From a virus, in IMG/VR virus record IMGVR_UViG_3300027971_000073, positions 1 through 47,354 of that record: 47,354 nucleotides of DNA. One strand, 5' to 3'. The first letter of the stretch is position 1; every line of letters begins with the position of its first letter. This document shows positions 15,956-22,809 of this stretch, in pieces. The notes beneath the pieces are model-generated. The model was not told where the DNA came from. It worked only from the letters and a program-made list of their open reading frames with translations, and searched no databases. A program made the translations under genes and the position numbers.

Positions 15956-17859
15956 ACCATCGGTTGTTGCATGTTTCCTGGCATCTGTCCAGCCATTTCC
16001 GGGGGCGGGAGTTGCCCCTGAGCGCCCTGCAGTTGTCCCTGCTGTTGCTGTTTCGCCTTGTTCATCTTCTTGAGTTCGGCAGTAATCGCCCGGGCAGTGT
16101 TCGGATCGATCTGTTCCAACGCCTGCAAGTGCTGATCCAAATGCTGACCGATCGCCTGTGCTGTCGCCTGGTCAACCTGGCGGAATCCTTTTTCGGCTGC
16201 TTGCTGGAAGTCAAAGATGATCTCAAGATGGGCCCGGTGATCGTCGGTCGGTTTGATCGCAATCGGGAACGCGGTCGTCATCATCGCGGCGAGTTCCTTC
16301 GCCTGTTCTTCCCTCTGCTCCTGTTGGTTCATCATCGGGTCCTGGACCAGACGACGTACCAAGCTGGGATCGTCTAGCTCAAGCACAGACTTAACAAGTT
16401 CAGCCTGGTTGATGAACGGAGACTGCCCGAGCAGTTGCATCCGGGCTACTGCCTTTTGAAGTTGGAACTGGCGAGTTTGGAAGTCGTACCCGCCCTTGGG
16501 CATGATCGAATACTGTTCGTGCAATGCTTCCGGTGGGACGGTCCCGGTATCCTCTGCATATCGGAAATTCAAATCCTTCTTGTCGTACTGCAGATAGATC
16601 GACCAGCACTGACGGAACAGGCGACCTAGCGACATGCGGAACAGACGGTTTCTTAAATCAGCACCCGCGGACCCGGTGTTCACCAACGCTTGAATTTCAG
16701 TCGCTGTTTTTCTGGAGCTACCGGGTTCCGAGGGGTTGTTGCCTACGCCAAAATCGATCGTTCCAACTCTCTGCTCTGCCTCTGCACGTTCGTCGTACAT
16801 GACTCGCATGAAGTCCATCGGAGGGGTCGTCATCTGAACAGGCTTGATGCCCTGGGGCAGGATCTGCCCAGGTTGCATTTTTAGATTTGCCATGTTGAGA
16901 GAGACAGGATTGTCGGCTTGGAACAACGGACGGTTCGCCAGTTCCAAGAAGTCGAGCATGGAGTTCTTTAGCTTCGCCAGGGTCATCTCATTGGCAGCCA
17001 AGATCTCCGCAAGTCCGCGGGATGAGTAGAATCCTCCGTTGGTCAATTCATAGCTAAACTCTGTGAATGGGCACTGCTTGTGCTTGTAGGGAAGAACAAA
17101 ATCTTCACGCACTGGATCAGTTGTTGCTAGGGGCGAGTACGTCGCAACGTTCCACTCGTCGTCTTCGTTCCTGGTGTAGATCTCCCAAAGAATGATCCGG
17201 TCCGGGCGAGAGTCGTAGGTGATGCCTTCGCGCTGGTAAACGGCTTGTTCCTTTTCGGTATTGATGCCCTCGAACTTGGTCCCGCGTCCGGCAATTCTTT
17301 TGATGAAATCCTCGTCCTGGTTGTAGGCCGCTACGCGCTTATACTGCTCCACCGATAGTACCATGACGTGACAAAGATAATCGGCGTCGTCCAAGGCAAC
17401 GGTTTGGTCCGGCACAATGAACCTGGTCGGATCGATCGCCTGGAAAATGATTTCCTTCTTGCCCTCGTCCCAAATTGATTTGAGTACTGCCCGACCGAAC
17501 AAGAGCATGTCGTCGATTAAGCGAACGATCTCAAATTGAAATGCAGTACGCTCCCGGATCTTGTAGTCGAAGTATCGTTCTGCCGTAACGGTAAGCGGAA
17601 CCAACTGCTGGCGCATGGGAACAAACCCGGCGACGACGTCGTTGCCAAGGGCTGAGTTGACGTAGTTAGGTTTGAGTCTTTCAATAATGCGATCAATCAG
17701 CGCGACGTGCATGTCCGCCGCGGTCGGCCATGGCTTAACCTTCCGGCGCATTCCGAACGTGCGCATCTCATAGAACTGCCTCTGCCGGGCGTCCCATGTC
17801 GCGCGGTTCTTCAGATCCCGGAGGATACGCGTATGAAGTTCGTTATTTATTGGTTCCAT
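15952..17859 (-). CDS. Portal (head-to-tail connector) protein
   Basis: 635 residues, near the usual size of large podoviral portals. The N-terminus is helical with the early PWPTAADMHVALIDRIIERL block, followed by a beta/helix middle (IFQAIDPTRFIVPD, ILWEIYTRNEDDEWN) and a long helical C-terminus ending in a Gln-rich tail (KQQQQGQLQGAQGQ). Order terL, lysis-like genes, portal, scaffold, capsid supports the call. A clear AAGGA ribosome site precedes the ATG at 17859, which overlaps the end of the upstream lipoprotein gene by 17 bases. Confidence 0.8.
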   Translation of the reverse strand: MEPINNELHTRILRDLKNRATWDARQRQFYEMRTFGMRRKVKPWPTAADMHVALIDRIIERLKPNYVNSALGNDVVAGFVPMRQQLVPLTVTAERYFDYKIRERTAFQFEIVRLIDDMLLFGRAVLKSIWDEGKKEIIFQAIDPTRFIVPDQTVALDDADYLCHVMVLSVEQYKRVAAYNQDEDFIKRIAGRGTKFEGINTEKEQAVYQREGITYDSRPDRIILWEIYTRNEDDEWNVATYSPLATTDPVREDFVLPYKHKQCPFTEFSYELTNGGFYSSRGLAEILAANEMTLAKLKNSMLDFLELANRPLFQADNPVSLNMANLKMQPGQILPQGIKPVQMTTPPMDFMRVMYDERAEAEQRVGTIDFGVGNNPSEPGSSRKTATEIQALVNTGSAGADLRNRLFRMSLGRLFRQCWSIYLQYDKKDLNFRYAEDTGTVPPEALHEQYSIMPKGGYDFQTRQFQLQKAVARMQLLGQSPFINQAELVKSVLELDDPSLVRRLVQDPMMNQQEQREEQAKELAAMMTTAFPIAIKPTDDHRAHLEIIFDFQQAAEKGFRQVDQATAQAIGQHLDQHLQALEQIDPNTARAITAELKKMNKAKQQQQGQLQGAQGQLPPPEMAGQMPGNMQQPMV

Positions 17860-18103
17860 TATTCCTTACCCTTACTTCGTATTCTAAATCGTTTACCGTG
17901 TTGATTGCGTCGTATGCCCAGGATTGAACGTTAGGAGTAGATCTTGTGACCTCTTCAAACCTTGGGTCGTTCAGAAGTCTGTCCGCGTTCCCCGACGTTC
18001 TCACCACTGGGTCTACGGTTGCGCATCCACCAAGTGCTACCACCAAAAGAAGCGTCGATGCGACTGCGAGCGTCAGACCATTCTTTCCTAATCGCAGACT
18101 CAT
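17843..18103 (-). CDS. Lipoprotein, possible outer spanin (o-spanin-like)
   Basis: 86 residues from the ATG at 18103 (MSLRLGKNGLTLAVASTLLL). A basic start and hydrophobic stretch lead to the lipobox LGGC, typical of signal peptidase II substrates. The mature part is polar with a helix. The gene starts inside the 74-residue gene 17955..18179 in another frame and runs beyond it, the overlapped layout known for Rz/Rz1 spanin pairs. An upstream in-frame ATG at 18136 would place the signal segment internally, so I prefer 18103. Confidence 0.7.
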   Translation of the reverse strand: MSLRLGKNGLTLAVASTLLLVVALGGCATVDPVVRTSGNADRLLNDPRFEEVTRSTPNVQSWAYDAINTVNDLEYEVRVRNNGTNK

Positions 18104-18179
18104 TGCGCTCACGTTCCCCGGGGAACAATCCAACAATTGCCTTCAGCAATTCGATAAGAGCGCCAATCCACGAAAACAC
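17955..18179 (-). CDS. Small protein with N-terminal hydrophobic helix, possible inner spanin
   Basis: 74 residues using a GTG start at 18179 (FSWIGALIELLKAIVGLFPG at residues 2-21). One amphipathic/hydrophobic N-terminal segment is followed by a strongly charged helix. It overlaps the lipoprotein gene in a different frame, which matches inner/outer spanin gene pairs, though it is shorter than most inner spanins (often over 100 residues). Start 6 bases after the 53-residue holin-like gene. Identification rests mainly on context. Confidence 0.5.
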   Translation of the reverse strand: MFSWIGALIELLKAIVGLFPGERERNESAIRKEWSDARSRIDASFGGSTWWMRNRRPSGENVGERGQTSERPKV

Positions 18180-18185
18180 AAAATG

Positions 18186-18347
18186 TTATTTGGCGTCGGC
18201 AGCCTTGATCAACCCGACTCCGGCGATGATCGCGGCGATGAGTATTCCAAGATCGGGCACTTTGCCTGTCTTCAAAAATTCCACCGCTGCTCCAGCGACG
18301 GCTACTACGATTGACAAAACTCCAGTTGCAGTTGTTTTCCAGTTCAT
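18186..18347 (-). CDS. Holin-like membrane protein (53 aa)
   Basis: 53 residues starting MNWKTTATGVLSIVVAVAGA. Two hydrophobic segments (about residues 8-24 and 36-47) are joined by a short polar loop with FLKTGKVPDLG, and the C-terminus is short and charged. A perfect GGAGGA ribosome site lies 6 bases before the ATG at 18347. This is a familiar form of small phage holin-like protein found beside terminase or endolysin genes. It lies between terL and the spanin-like pair, forming a compact lysis-like cassette. Confidence 0.7.
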   Translation of the reverse strand: MNWKTTATGVLSIVVAVAGAAVEFLKTGKVPDLGILIAAIIAGVGLIKAADAK

Positions 18348-18364
18348 GTTGTTTTCCTCCAGGT

Positions 18365-19924
18365 TTATCCCCCGACATCCCAGCCGGACATTTCGTTGTC
18401 CGCGGATGCCTGCTTCATTAGTTCAAGCAAAGATGGACGCGTGTATGCCATTGTCAAGTCGTAGTCAATCCCCGAGTTATCGCATGCCATCGCAACCGCG
18501 TCGGCCCTGTCCGGAGATGCTACTCCCCTGGACCGCATCGCGTCTTTCGACTCCAGGCCCAGCTTCCCGCGGGACGTGGCTTGAGCTCTCCTGGTCACTA
18601 GTTGGCTTTTGAGAATATCGTCTTCGGGCAGTATGATGTCGCAAGTGTCGATCTTTCTGGCTAGTCGGTGCCACATCTCGGAACCCTTGTTCTGGTACGC
18701 GTCGTTGTCCCTAGCGTTGCCACCAAAGTTAATCCGGTTCACGGTCCACCCGGCTTCGTTCAGCGCGTCGCACATCGGCAGACCCAGGCCCCCGGCATCG
18801 GCGAATACTTGTTCCGGCTTAACCCCGGCTTTCTTTAGCTCCATAATAATCCGCCCGACCGTTGCCATTGTGTCCCTTTCGCGCCATGTGATCAGTGGCA
18901 GGATTCGGTTGCCCTCCCGGATTGCGATCACGTTCTCGTCGCCACCCGCGGAAAAGTCGATGCCAGCTGCCCTGTCTGTCCCATTAGGGACAGGAGGGTT
19001 GTTTACGCAATTGTCGTAGCTGCCCAAGCTCACGACTAGGCGCTCTTCGCCCAGGTCCATAAATTCTGCCTTGAGCATCGACTGAGTAAATGGGCTGTTG
19101 ATGCCATAGCGTTGTTGAATTTCTTGTATGTACAAAGGGCTGATATGGGGACAGTCCCAGGCGGTCGCTCGGGTCTTTTTCCACAGATCTGCCTCCTTTG
19201 TAAAGCATCGGTAGAACTGACCTACCGGAGCCCCCGGCGAACTGGCGACTAGTAATCTAGTTGGTTGGCACCGAAACACTGAAACGTAGATCGGATCTTG
19301 GACGGTCTTGGCCTCATCGACGACGTACAGAAGGGGAGCGCTTTCATGGTTCGCAGCGTGGAAACCCTCCGCTCGGCCTGCTGATTCGTTGTCATTGCCT
19401 GCTGTAAACCCCAAAATTCGGCTTATACGCCCCGAGGCGTGCTTGAAGCGGATTTCCCCACTGGTGACCTCAACCATGTCCCCGAAGGGCCTTAGAAGGG
19501 CTTTAATCGCAGGCCAGAGCACGGATTCGACCTGGCGATATACCGACGCAGTAACGACTGACAAAGACTCCTCAAAGCATACCATGTGCCAGACTAGGGC
19601 CGGGGCGATGACATTTGACGTCTTGCCGGAACCGTTCGCAGCCACCAGCGCTACCCGGCTATAGATCGGGGCCAGGTTATTCATGACCTCCTTTTGCCAG
19701 GGGTATAGATTCAATCTGAGCACACCCTCCGCGAATCCTGCCGGGGTAGCTTGTTCGTCAACCTTCGATGCCGGGCCGGGTTTCGATGACCCCTTTTTAT
19801 TTCTAGCCGAATTTCTGAGGGGGGTCGCGCGCGCGCGCGCGCGTGTGGGGGGCCCACCGGGGGGGGTGTCGTGGGGGGTCGGATTTTCCTGGGGTGTCGT
19901 CTTCACAATTTTATTGACTTCCAA
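18365..19924 (-). CDS. terL: Terminase large subunit
   Basis: 519 residues. The ATPase half has a Walker A AANGSGKT (residues about 95-102), a Walker B with LLYVVDEAKT (D203, E204) and a coupling-type segment VASSPG. The nuclease half has RNase-H-like acidic positions in GIDFSAGGD (D323), VFADAGG (D376) and SPDRADAVAMA (D472/D475). It would pump DNA into capsids and cut concatemers. The N-terminal 60 residues are Pro/Arg/Lys-rich and include RARARA encoded by a (CG)9 tract. It follows terS by 33 bases. Confidence 0.9.
   Translation of the reverse strand: MEVNKIVKTTPQENPTPHDTPPGGPPTRARARATPLRNSARNKKGSSKPGPASKVDEQATPAGFAEGVLRLNLYPWQKEVMNNLAPIYSRVALVAANGSGKTSNVIAPALVWHMVCFEESLSVVTASVYRQVESVLWPAIKALLRPFGDMVEVTSGEIRFKHASGRISRILGFTAGNDNESAGRAEGFHAANHESAPLLYVVDEAKTVQDPIYVSVFRCQPTRLLVASSPGAPVGQFYRCFTKEADLWKKTRATAWDCPHISPLYIQEIQQRYGINSPFTQSMLKAEFMDLGEERLVVSLGSYDNCVNNPPVPNGTDRAAGIDFSAGGDENVIAIREGNRILPLITWRERDTMATVGRIIMELKKAGVKPEQVFADAGGLGLPMCDALNEAGWTVNRINFGGNARDNDAYQNKGSEMWHRLARKIDTCDIILPEDDILKSQLVTRRAQATSRGKLGLESKDAMRSRGVASPDRADAVAMACDNSGIDYDLTMAYTRPSLLELMKQASADNEMSGWDVGG
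19826..19843. repeat. (CG)9 dinucleotide tract inside terL
   Basis: Eighteen bases of uninterrupted CG repeat, followed by G-runs, in the 5' part of terL where it encodes the RARARA linker at residues 28-33. Loss or gain of one unit would frameshift the terminase gene. Such tracts are also error-prone in replication and sequencing. The open frame is intact in this copy. Confidence 0.9.
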
Positions 19925-19957
19925 ACCCCATATAATATAATTCTAATATTGGTCGTT

Positions 19958-20620
19958 TCATTTGTCGCACAATGAGTCTTGTGTGGTATTTGCCTCAATA
20001 ACAGACTTCGACCCCGACTTTCCGGCATACTTAATTTTGTTTGCGTTGACTAACAGCGCAGCGTCGGCCGCGGTAAAATGTACGTTCGCCACCGATCCTC
20101 CGACCTGGACTCTTGCCTGCTGACCGAAATGCTCCTGAGCCCTGCGTTCGATGCGCCATGCGGCCGCTTGCCAGGTCCCCTTTTCTGCCGCCCTGTCAAT
20201 GACTTCCAATGCGCGGGTGATGTGGAGTGACTCCGCTTTTTTTAAGCGTTCCACGATGTGGGGGTTGGCGGTTAGATATCTTGATAATGTGGACTTTGCA
20301 ACTCCTAATAGGTCCGCAATCATTGCATATGGGAACCCTTTGCTGAGTGCAGTCTCGACAATTGTGAGATGCTCGTCGGTAATCTTTGGGAATCCCTTGA
20401 CGCCGATAACAACGTCCGGGATGTAGTTCGGGACTTCATTCATGAGCCTGCGCTCTTTGTCCAGGCGCTTCTCGTCCACCTTCTCAATCTTCTTTTCGGG
20501 AATGCGCAACTTCATCCTGCGCTTCTTTTGCCTCGGCACTATGGCCGGGACCGGATCAGAGACTAGATCCTTTGGACTCGTAGTAGTTGGCGAGTCGCTG
20601 GAGCTTCCAGATGCATTCAT
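19958..20620 (-). CDS. terS: Terminase small subunit
   Basis: 220 residues. The N-terminal 60 residues are charged and disordered (KKRRMKLRIPEKKIEK). A helix-turn-helix follows at about 85-115 (IVETALSKGFPYAMIADLLGVAKSTLSRYL), as in small terminases that recognise packaging DNA. The C-terminal half has a helical and short beta region. Directly upstream of terL, the usual order. Its ATG at 20620 is inside the preceding small gene, an overlap of 65 bases. It is the first large gene after the 20.75-21.13 kb regulatory region. Confidence 0.85.
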   Translation of the reverse strand: MNASGSSSDSPTTTSPKDLVSDPVPAIVPRQKKRRMKLRIPEKKIEKVDEKRLDKERRLMNEVPNYIPDVVIGVKGFPKITDEHLTIVETALSKGFPYAMIADLLGVAKSTLSRYLTANPHIVERLKKAESLHITRALEVIDRAAEKGTWQAAAWRIERRAQEHFGQQARVQVGGSVANVHFTAADAALLVNANKIKYAGKSGSKSVIEANTTQDSLCDK

Positions 20621-20753
20621 TGACTAATGTCTCCCCAACTTCGTCACTGCACTTCCTGTTGCAATTGGTAAGCAACTTCCAGAACGATGAGCATGTTGAC
20701 TTGAGCTTAACGTTCTCAGCGATGATCGATTTAATTTTAGCTTCGTCTGCCAC
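20556..20753 (-). CDS. Small helical protein preceding terS (65 aa)
   Basis: 65 residues from a GTG at 20753 (MADEAKIKSIIAENVKLKST); GGGAGG lies 6 bases upstream, supporting this start over the TTG two codons earlier. The protein is helical with four Cys (CSSFWK, NCNRKC, ECIW) and no clear motif. It is the first gene downstream of the intergenic regulatory region and overlaps terS. Small genes here often assist packaging or are regulators. Function unknown. Confidence 0.55.
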   Translation of the reverse strand: MADEAKIKSIIAENVKLKSTCSSFWKLLTNCNRKCSDEVGETLVNECIWKLQRLANYYESKGSSL

Positions 20754-20945
20754 ATGCAACCCTCCCGGTAGTTAGAAAACCCCGCGCCCGGGAACCGCTT
20801 TCACCCCTCCCGGGTCGCAACCAATTCCCCAACCCACCCCATAAGAACTGGCTTGCGTCAAAGTATTGCATCCAGGCCAACGCGCAAGTCTTTCGTGTTT
20901 CGCCTACATTTTCTGGTAAGAATTAAAAAGGCATATGGTAAACTG

Positions 20946-21011
20946 AAAAGACCCCCGCGGTTGGAGCGGTACCGCTAGCGAAGCGAAGCGGGGGGACTTT
21001 AGTCCCCCGCT
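20946..21011 (-). terminator. Attenuator-like leader with two mutually exclusive hairpins
   Basis: Minus-strand AGCGGGGGAC (21011..21002) can pair with GTCCCCCCGCT (20997..20987) around a TAAA loop. The same CCCCCGC (20994..20988) can instead pair with GCGGGGG (20958..20952), which is followed at once by TCTTTT, the form of an intrinsic terminator. Between them lies the perfect 12-base palindrome AGCGGTACCGCT (20965..20976). The arrangement is that of a transcription attenuator: one fold terminates, the other permits read-through into terS/terL. Confidence 0.55.
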
Positions 21012-21022
21012 CTAACAGGGGT

Positions 21023-21069
21023 CTGTTTCACCATTATATATATATAAGGGGAACGAAATGGTGAAACAG
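21023..21069 (-). promoter_or_regulatory. Candidate late promoter flanked by a 12-bp operator-like inverted repeat
   Basis: Plus-strand CTGTTTCACCAT (21023..21034) and ATGGTGAAACAG (21058..21069) are perfect inverted repeats. Between them is a 14-base TA palindrome (21034..21047). Read on the minus strand, a perfect TATAAT -10 box lies at 21038..21033, overlapping the arm nearest the transcribed side. The -35 is poor (CATTTC or similar), which would suit an activated promoter. Transcription would enter the attenuator leader. Confidence 0.5.
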
Positions 21070-21132
21070 TGTAGAACCCGGGTTTAACAGAGTAGGGCGA
21101 AATAGCTGTTTCTGGCCCTTTCGGGCTATGTT

Positions 21133-21336
21133 TCAGTCCAGTTTGATGGGTCGAAACGATGCCACCGGGAGCTCTTTCCCGGCCCAATTCCTGTTCCCTT
21201 TAGGCGCCCCACCCTTCTTGCCATTAGCGATCGACGCCTTGGCCTTAGCCTCCGACCTCACCTTGCCGATCCTGGACGCGAATAACGCCACCGGGACCTC
21301 ACATTTACAGTTAGGACATTCAATTGATTGACTCAT
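21133..21336 (-). CDS. Small basic CxxC protein downstream of the Mom-like gene (67 aa)
   Basis: 67 residues from the ATG at 21336 (MSQSIECPNCKCEVPVALFA), which overlaps the Mom-like stop as ATGA and has GGAGG upstream. A CPNC pair plus one more Cys may bind metal. The C-terminal half is basic, with SIANGKKGGAPKGNRNW, a pattern common in DNA-binding phage proteins. An upstream in-frame ATG at 21381 lies inside the Mom-like gene and is less likely. It is the last gene of the early block. Confidence 0.6.
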   Translation of the reverse strand: MSQSIECPNCKCEVPVALFASRIGKVRSEAKAKASIANGKKGGAPKGNRNWAGKELPVASFRPIKLD

Positions 21337-21881
21337 TCTTGCCTCCATTCTTTCCATTCTTTCCAGTTTTGTATCTCCCATTTCAGCAACGCCTTGTCCT
21401 TCTGATTGCAGAAATAGACAAACCTATGCTTCCTAGTCCGCGGAACGATCACTGCCTCTTCCATGGTCCGCGAGTGCCTGCTGTGCTTGTTGCCGACCAC
21501 CTTGTCACCGGAAGATCTCTTGTCAGATAGTCCGGTGTAGATCCAGTTGGTTGCCGAGTAGATCATTCCATTGTGCCCGGCCCCGGTGTCTGCATAGCTA
21601 ACCAGGATCAAGTACGGTCGCAACTTTGTTAACTCTCGAATGCTCCAGGATATGAATCTGCTTTCAGAGTTCTTAGGGCACCGATCGTCGAGCCACAATC
21701 TGTTCAACTCGTAGACCCTGGACGCATTCTCTGCCCCGCATATTCCCCTACATAGATGGGGCGACGCGGGTTTGCCGAACGAAATCACGCCTAGCAGTTC
21801 ACTGCCATGGAAGCATCCGAACGACCAGTTGCAAGGCACGGCCCGGTGCGCGTAGTGGTTGGCGACGACTACTTCATTCAT
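21333..21881 (-). CDS. Mom-like DNA adenine modification enzyme
   Basis: 182 residues from the ATG at 21881 (MNEVVVANHYAHRAVPCNWS). The segments HYAHRAVP, LLGVISFGKPASPHLCRGICG (in parts), YELNRLWLDD (57-66), NSESRFISWSIREL and SYADTGAGHNG (95-105) match the Mom family (phage Mu Mom-type, GNAT fold), which converts adenine to a carbamoylmethyl form and protects phage DNA from restriction. The in-frame upstream extension to 22121 runs through the tRNA-like gene and the preceding gene, so it is not used. Confidence 0.8.
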   Translation of the reverse strand: MNEVVVANHYAHRAVPCNWSFGCFHGSELLGVISFGKPASPHLCRGICGAENASRVYELNRLWLDDRCPKNSESRFISWSIRELTKLRPYLILVSYADTGAGHNGMIYSATNWIYTGLSDKRSSGDKVVGNKHSRHSRTMEEAVIVPRTRKHRFVYFCNQKDKALLKWEIQNWKEWKEWRQE

Positions 21882-21912
21882 CGTCTTTGACCCTATGGAC
21901 CGGAATTTAAGT

Positions 21913-21988
21913 TGGAGCGCAGAGGTAGGAATTGCACCTCCGTTCTCCCCTTGGAATAGGGGAAGTTCTACTACTGAACTATCTGCGC
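21913..21988 (-). tRNA. tRNA-Gly(UCC)-like gene with an 8-base anticodon loop
   Basis: 76 bases that fold as a cloverleaf: 7-bp acceptor GCGCAGA/TCTGCGC, then TCCA with encoded CCA; 4-bp D-stem GTTC/GAAC; anticodon stem TCCCC/GGGGA. The loop is TATTCCAA, eight bases, one more than normal; anticodon would be TCC (Gly). The T-stem GGAGG/CCTACC needs a bulged A, and the T-loop TGCAATT has G instead of the usual T at position 55. The D-loop AGTAGTA has A where G18 is expected. It fills the gap between two genes exactly, ending 32 bases before the Mom-like ATG. Confidence 0.75.
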
Positions 21989-21994
21989 GTAAAC

Positions 21995-22267
21995 TCACCA
22001 TGTCCCCATCTCGTCGATGAACCCGATCGTCTTGTCCCGGCGATCCTTCAGCACTGCCAGAAGCCTGTCGGTCATGTCGACCTCGGACAGCATGGAGTTT
22101 CCTCCTATGCAACTCCCGCACCTATTGAGGTAGGTCAGGATCTTGGGCTTGTTGCTGGCGGACTGATTGATCTCACAGATTCCGTAGTCGTTCCCGGACC
22201 GATAATACTTGCCCGGGACCATCTGCTCAAACGTCAGTTCACCCTCCTCTTCGGAGTAATACTTCAT
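21995..22267 (-). CDS. Hypothetical protein (90 aa)
   Basis: 90 residues from the ATG at 22267 (MKYYSEEEGELTFEQMVPGK), supported by GGAGG 6 bases upstream. An acidic N-terminus precedes a short beta part with CEIN and CGSC cysteines and a C-terminal helix. The stop lies 7 bases before the tRNA-like gene. It overlaps the 26-residue membrane peptide gene by ATGA. Not recognised; membership in the small-gene operon is the only clue. Confidence 0.6.
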   Translation of the reverse strand: MKYYSEEEGELTFEQMVPGKYYRSGNDYGICEINQSASNKPKILTYLNRCGSCIGGNSMLSEVDMTDRLLAVLKDRRDKTIGFIDEMGTW

Positions 22268-22344
22268 GATTTCCTCCAGTACATTTTCCACATGAACACG
22301 GTGCAGAGAATAAGGCAAGGAGCGATTAGGATTAGCTCTGACAT
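22264..22344 (-). CDS. 26-residue membrane micropeptide
   Basis: Encodes MSELILIAPCLILCTVFMWK plus a short basic end (26 residues in all): a single membrane segment with positive charges at the C-terminus. GGAGG lies 5 bases before the ATG at 22344, and its stop overlaps the next ATG (ATGA). The start lies 13 bases inside the end of the 151-residue gene. Strong ribosome site and exact coupling make it more than chance. Function unknown; possibly a lysis or superinfection-exclusion peptide. Confidence 0.6.
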   Translation of the reverse strand: MSELILIAPCLILCTVFMWKMYWRKS

Positions 22345-22787
22345 ACTGCCTCCTTCTTCCACTCGGTCACCTTTAGGATCGAGGGCGCCTCGATGCCCAG
22401 GTAGAACTGGATGCCCTTTGTGTCCGTCACAAACTTCTTGCCCTTGTTAACTCCGTCGAGCACCTCGAAGACGAACGACTTGTTCGCCCGGCCCCTATAT
22501 CCGCACAGGCGAGAAGTGCCCTTGGGGGTCTTAAACTCCTTGGTCAAGTGCTCCTCCTTTAGTCCGTCGAATCCATGGCGAACAATCGACCGCAAGTCCG
22601 CCAGGTCTTTGGTCACAATCTCTCCGCCCTCCTCAACCGACCGGACCTCCATCTTGAAGGTGGCAGTGTCCGCGTTGTAGGTGCAGTTGCCTAGCTTGAG
22701 GTTGAACTGCTTGTTGACCTTGTTGAGCTCTGCCAGGAGCGGGTCAATCTGATTACGAATTATGTTGAGTGTGTCTTTGTTGATCAT
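22332..22787 (-). CDS. Hypothetical protein (151 aa)
   Basis: 151 residues from the ATG at 22787 (MINKDTLNIIRNQIDPLLAE). N-terminal helix, then an alternating beta/alpha region with GYRGRANKSFVFEVLDG and KGIQFYLGIEAP. No catalytic motif recognised. I chose this start because it is preceded by the same AACCAAGAAAGA-type leader found before the next upstream gene; an earlier ATG at 22820 overlaps that gene. It belongs to the operon of small early genes. Confidence 0.6.
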   Translation of the reverse strand: MINKDTLNIIRNQIDPLLAELNKVNKQFNLKLGNCTYNADTATFKMEVRSVEEGGEIVTKDLADLRSIVRHGFDGLKEEHLTKEFKTPKGTSRLCGYRGRANKSFVFEVLDGVNKGKKFVTDTKGIQFYLGIEAPSILKVTEWKKEAVCQS

Positions 22788-22809
22788 GTTGGTTGGTTCT
22801 TTCTTGGTT
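22788..22809 (-). promoter_or_regulatory. Repeated translation leader, copy 1
   Basis: On the minus strand, AACCAAGAAAGA followed by ACCAACCAAC ends directly at the ATG of the 151-residue gene. A near-identical copy (one base shorter) precedes the ATG at 23089. No Shine-Dalgarno sequence stronger than AAGA is present. The conservation of a leader between two otherwise unrelated neighbouring genes suggests a shared translational signal or a recent duplication of the leader. Confidence 0.7.

Larger units (their letters stand above)
20754..21132. promoter_or_regulatory. 380-base intergenic regulatory region between early and late blocks
   Basis: No convincing gene lies here. On the minus strand, in order, it holds a GCCC-GAAA-GGGC tetraloop hairpin (21114..21125), several GAAACA/TGTTTC half-sites, a TATAAT box with a 12-bp inverted repeat around it, an attenuator-like set of G+C hairpins (20946..21011), and a CCCGGGA/TCCCGGG hairpin (around 20787..20814) just before the first late gene. 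A 62-codon minus-strand frame spanning 20999..21187 is open but is explained by the structured sequence. Confidence 0.7.

Noticed and set aside
20999-21187. 62-codon minus-strand frame in the regulatory region
   Set aside because: It lies over hairpins and the inverted repeat, has no ribosome site, and its translation has no regular pattern.
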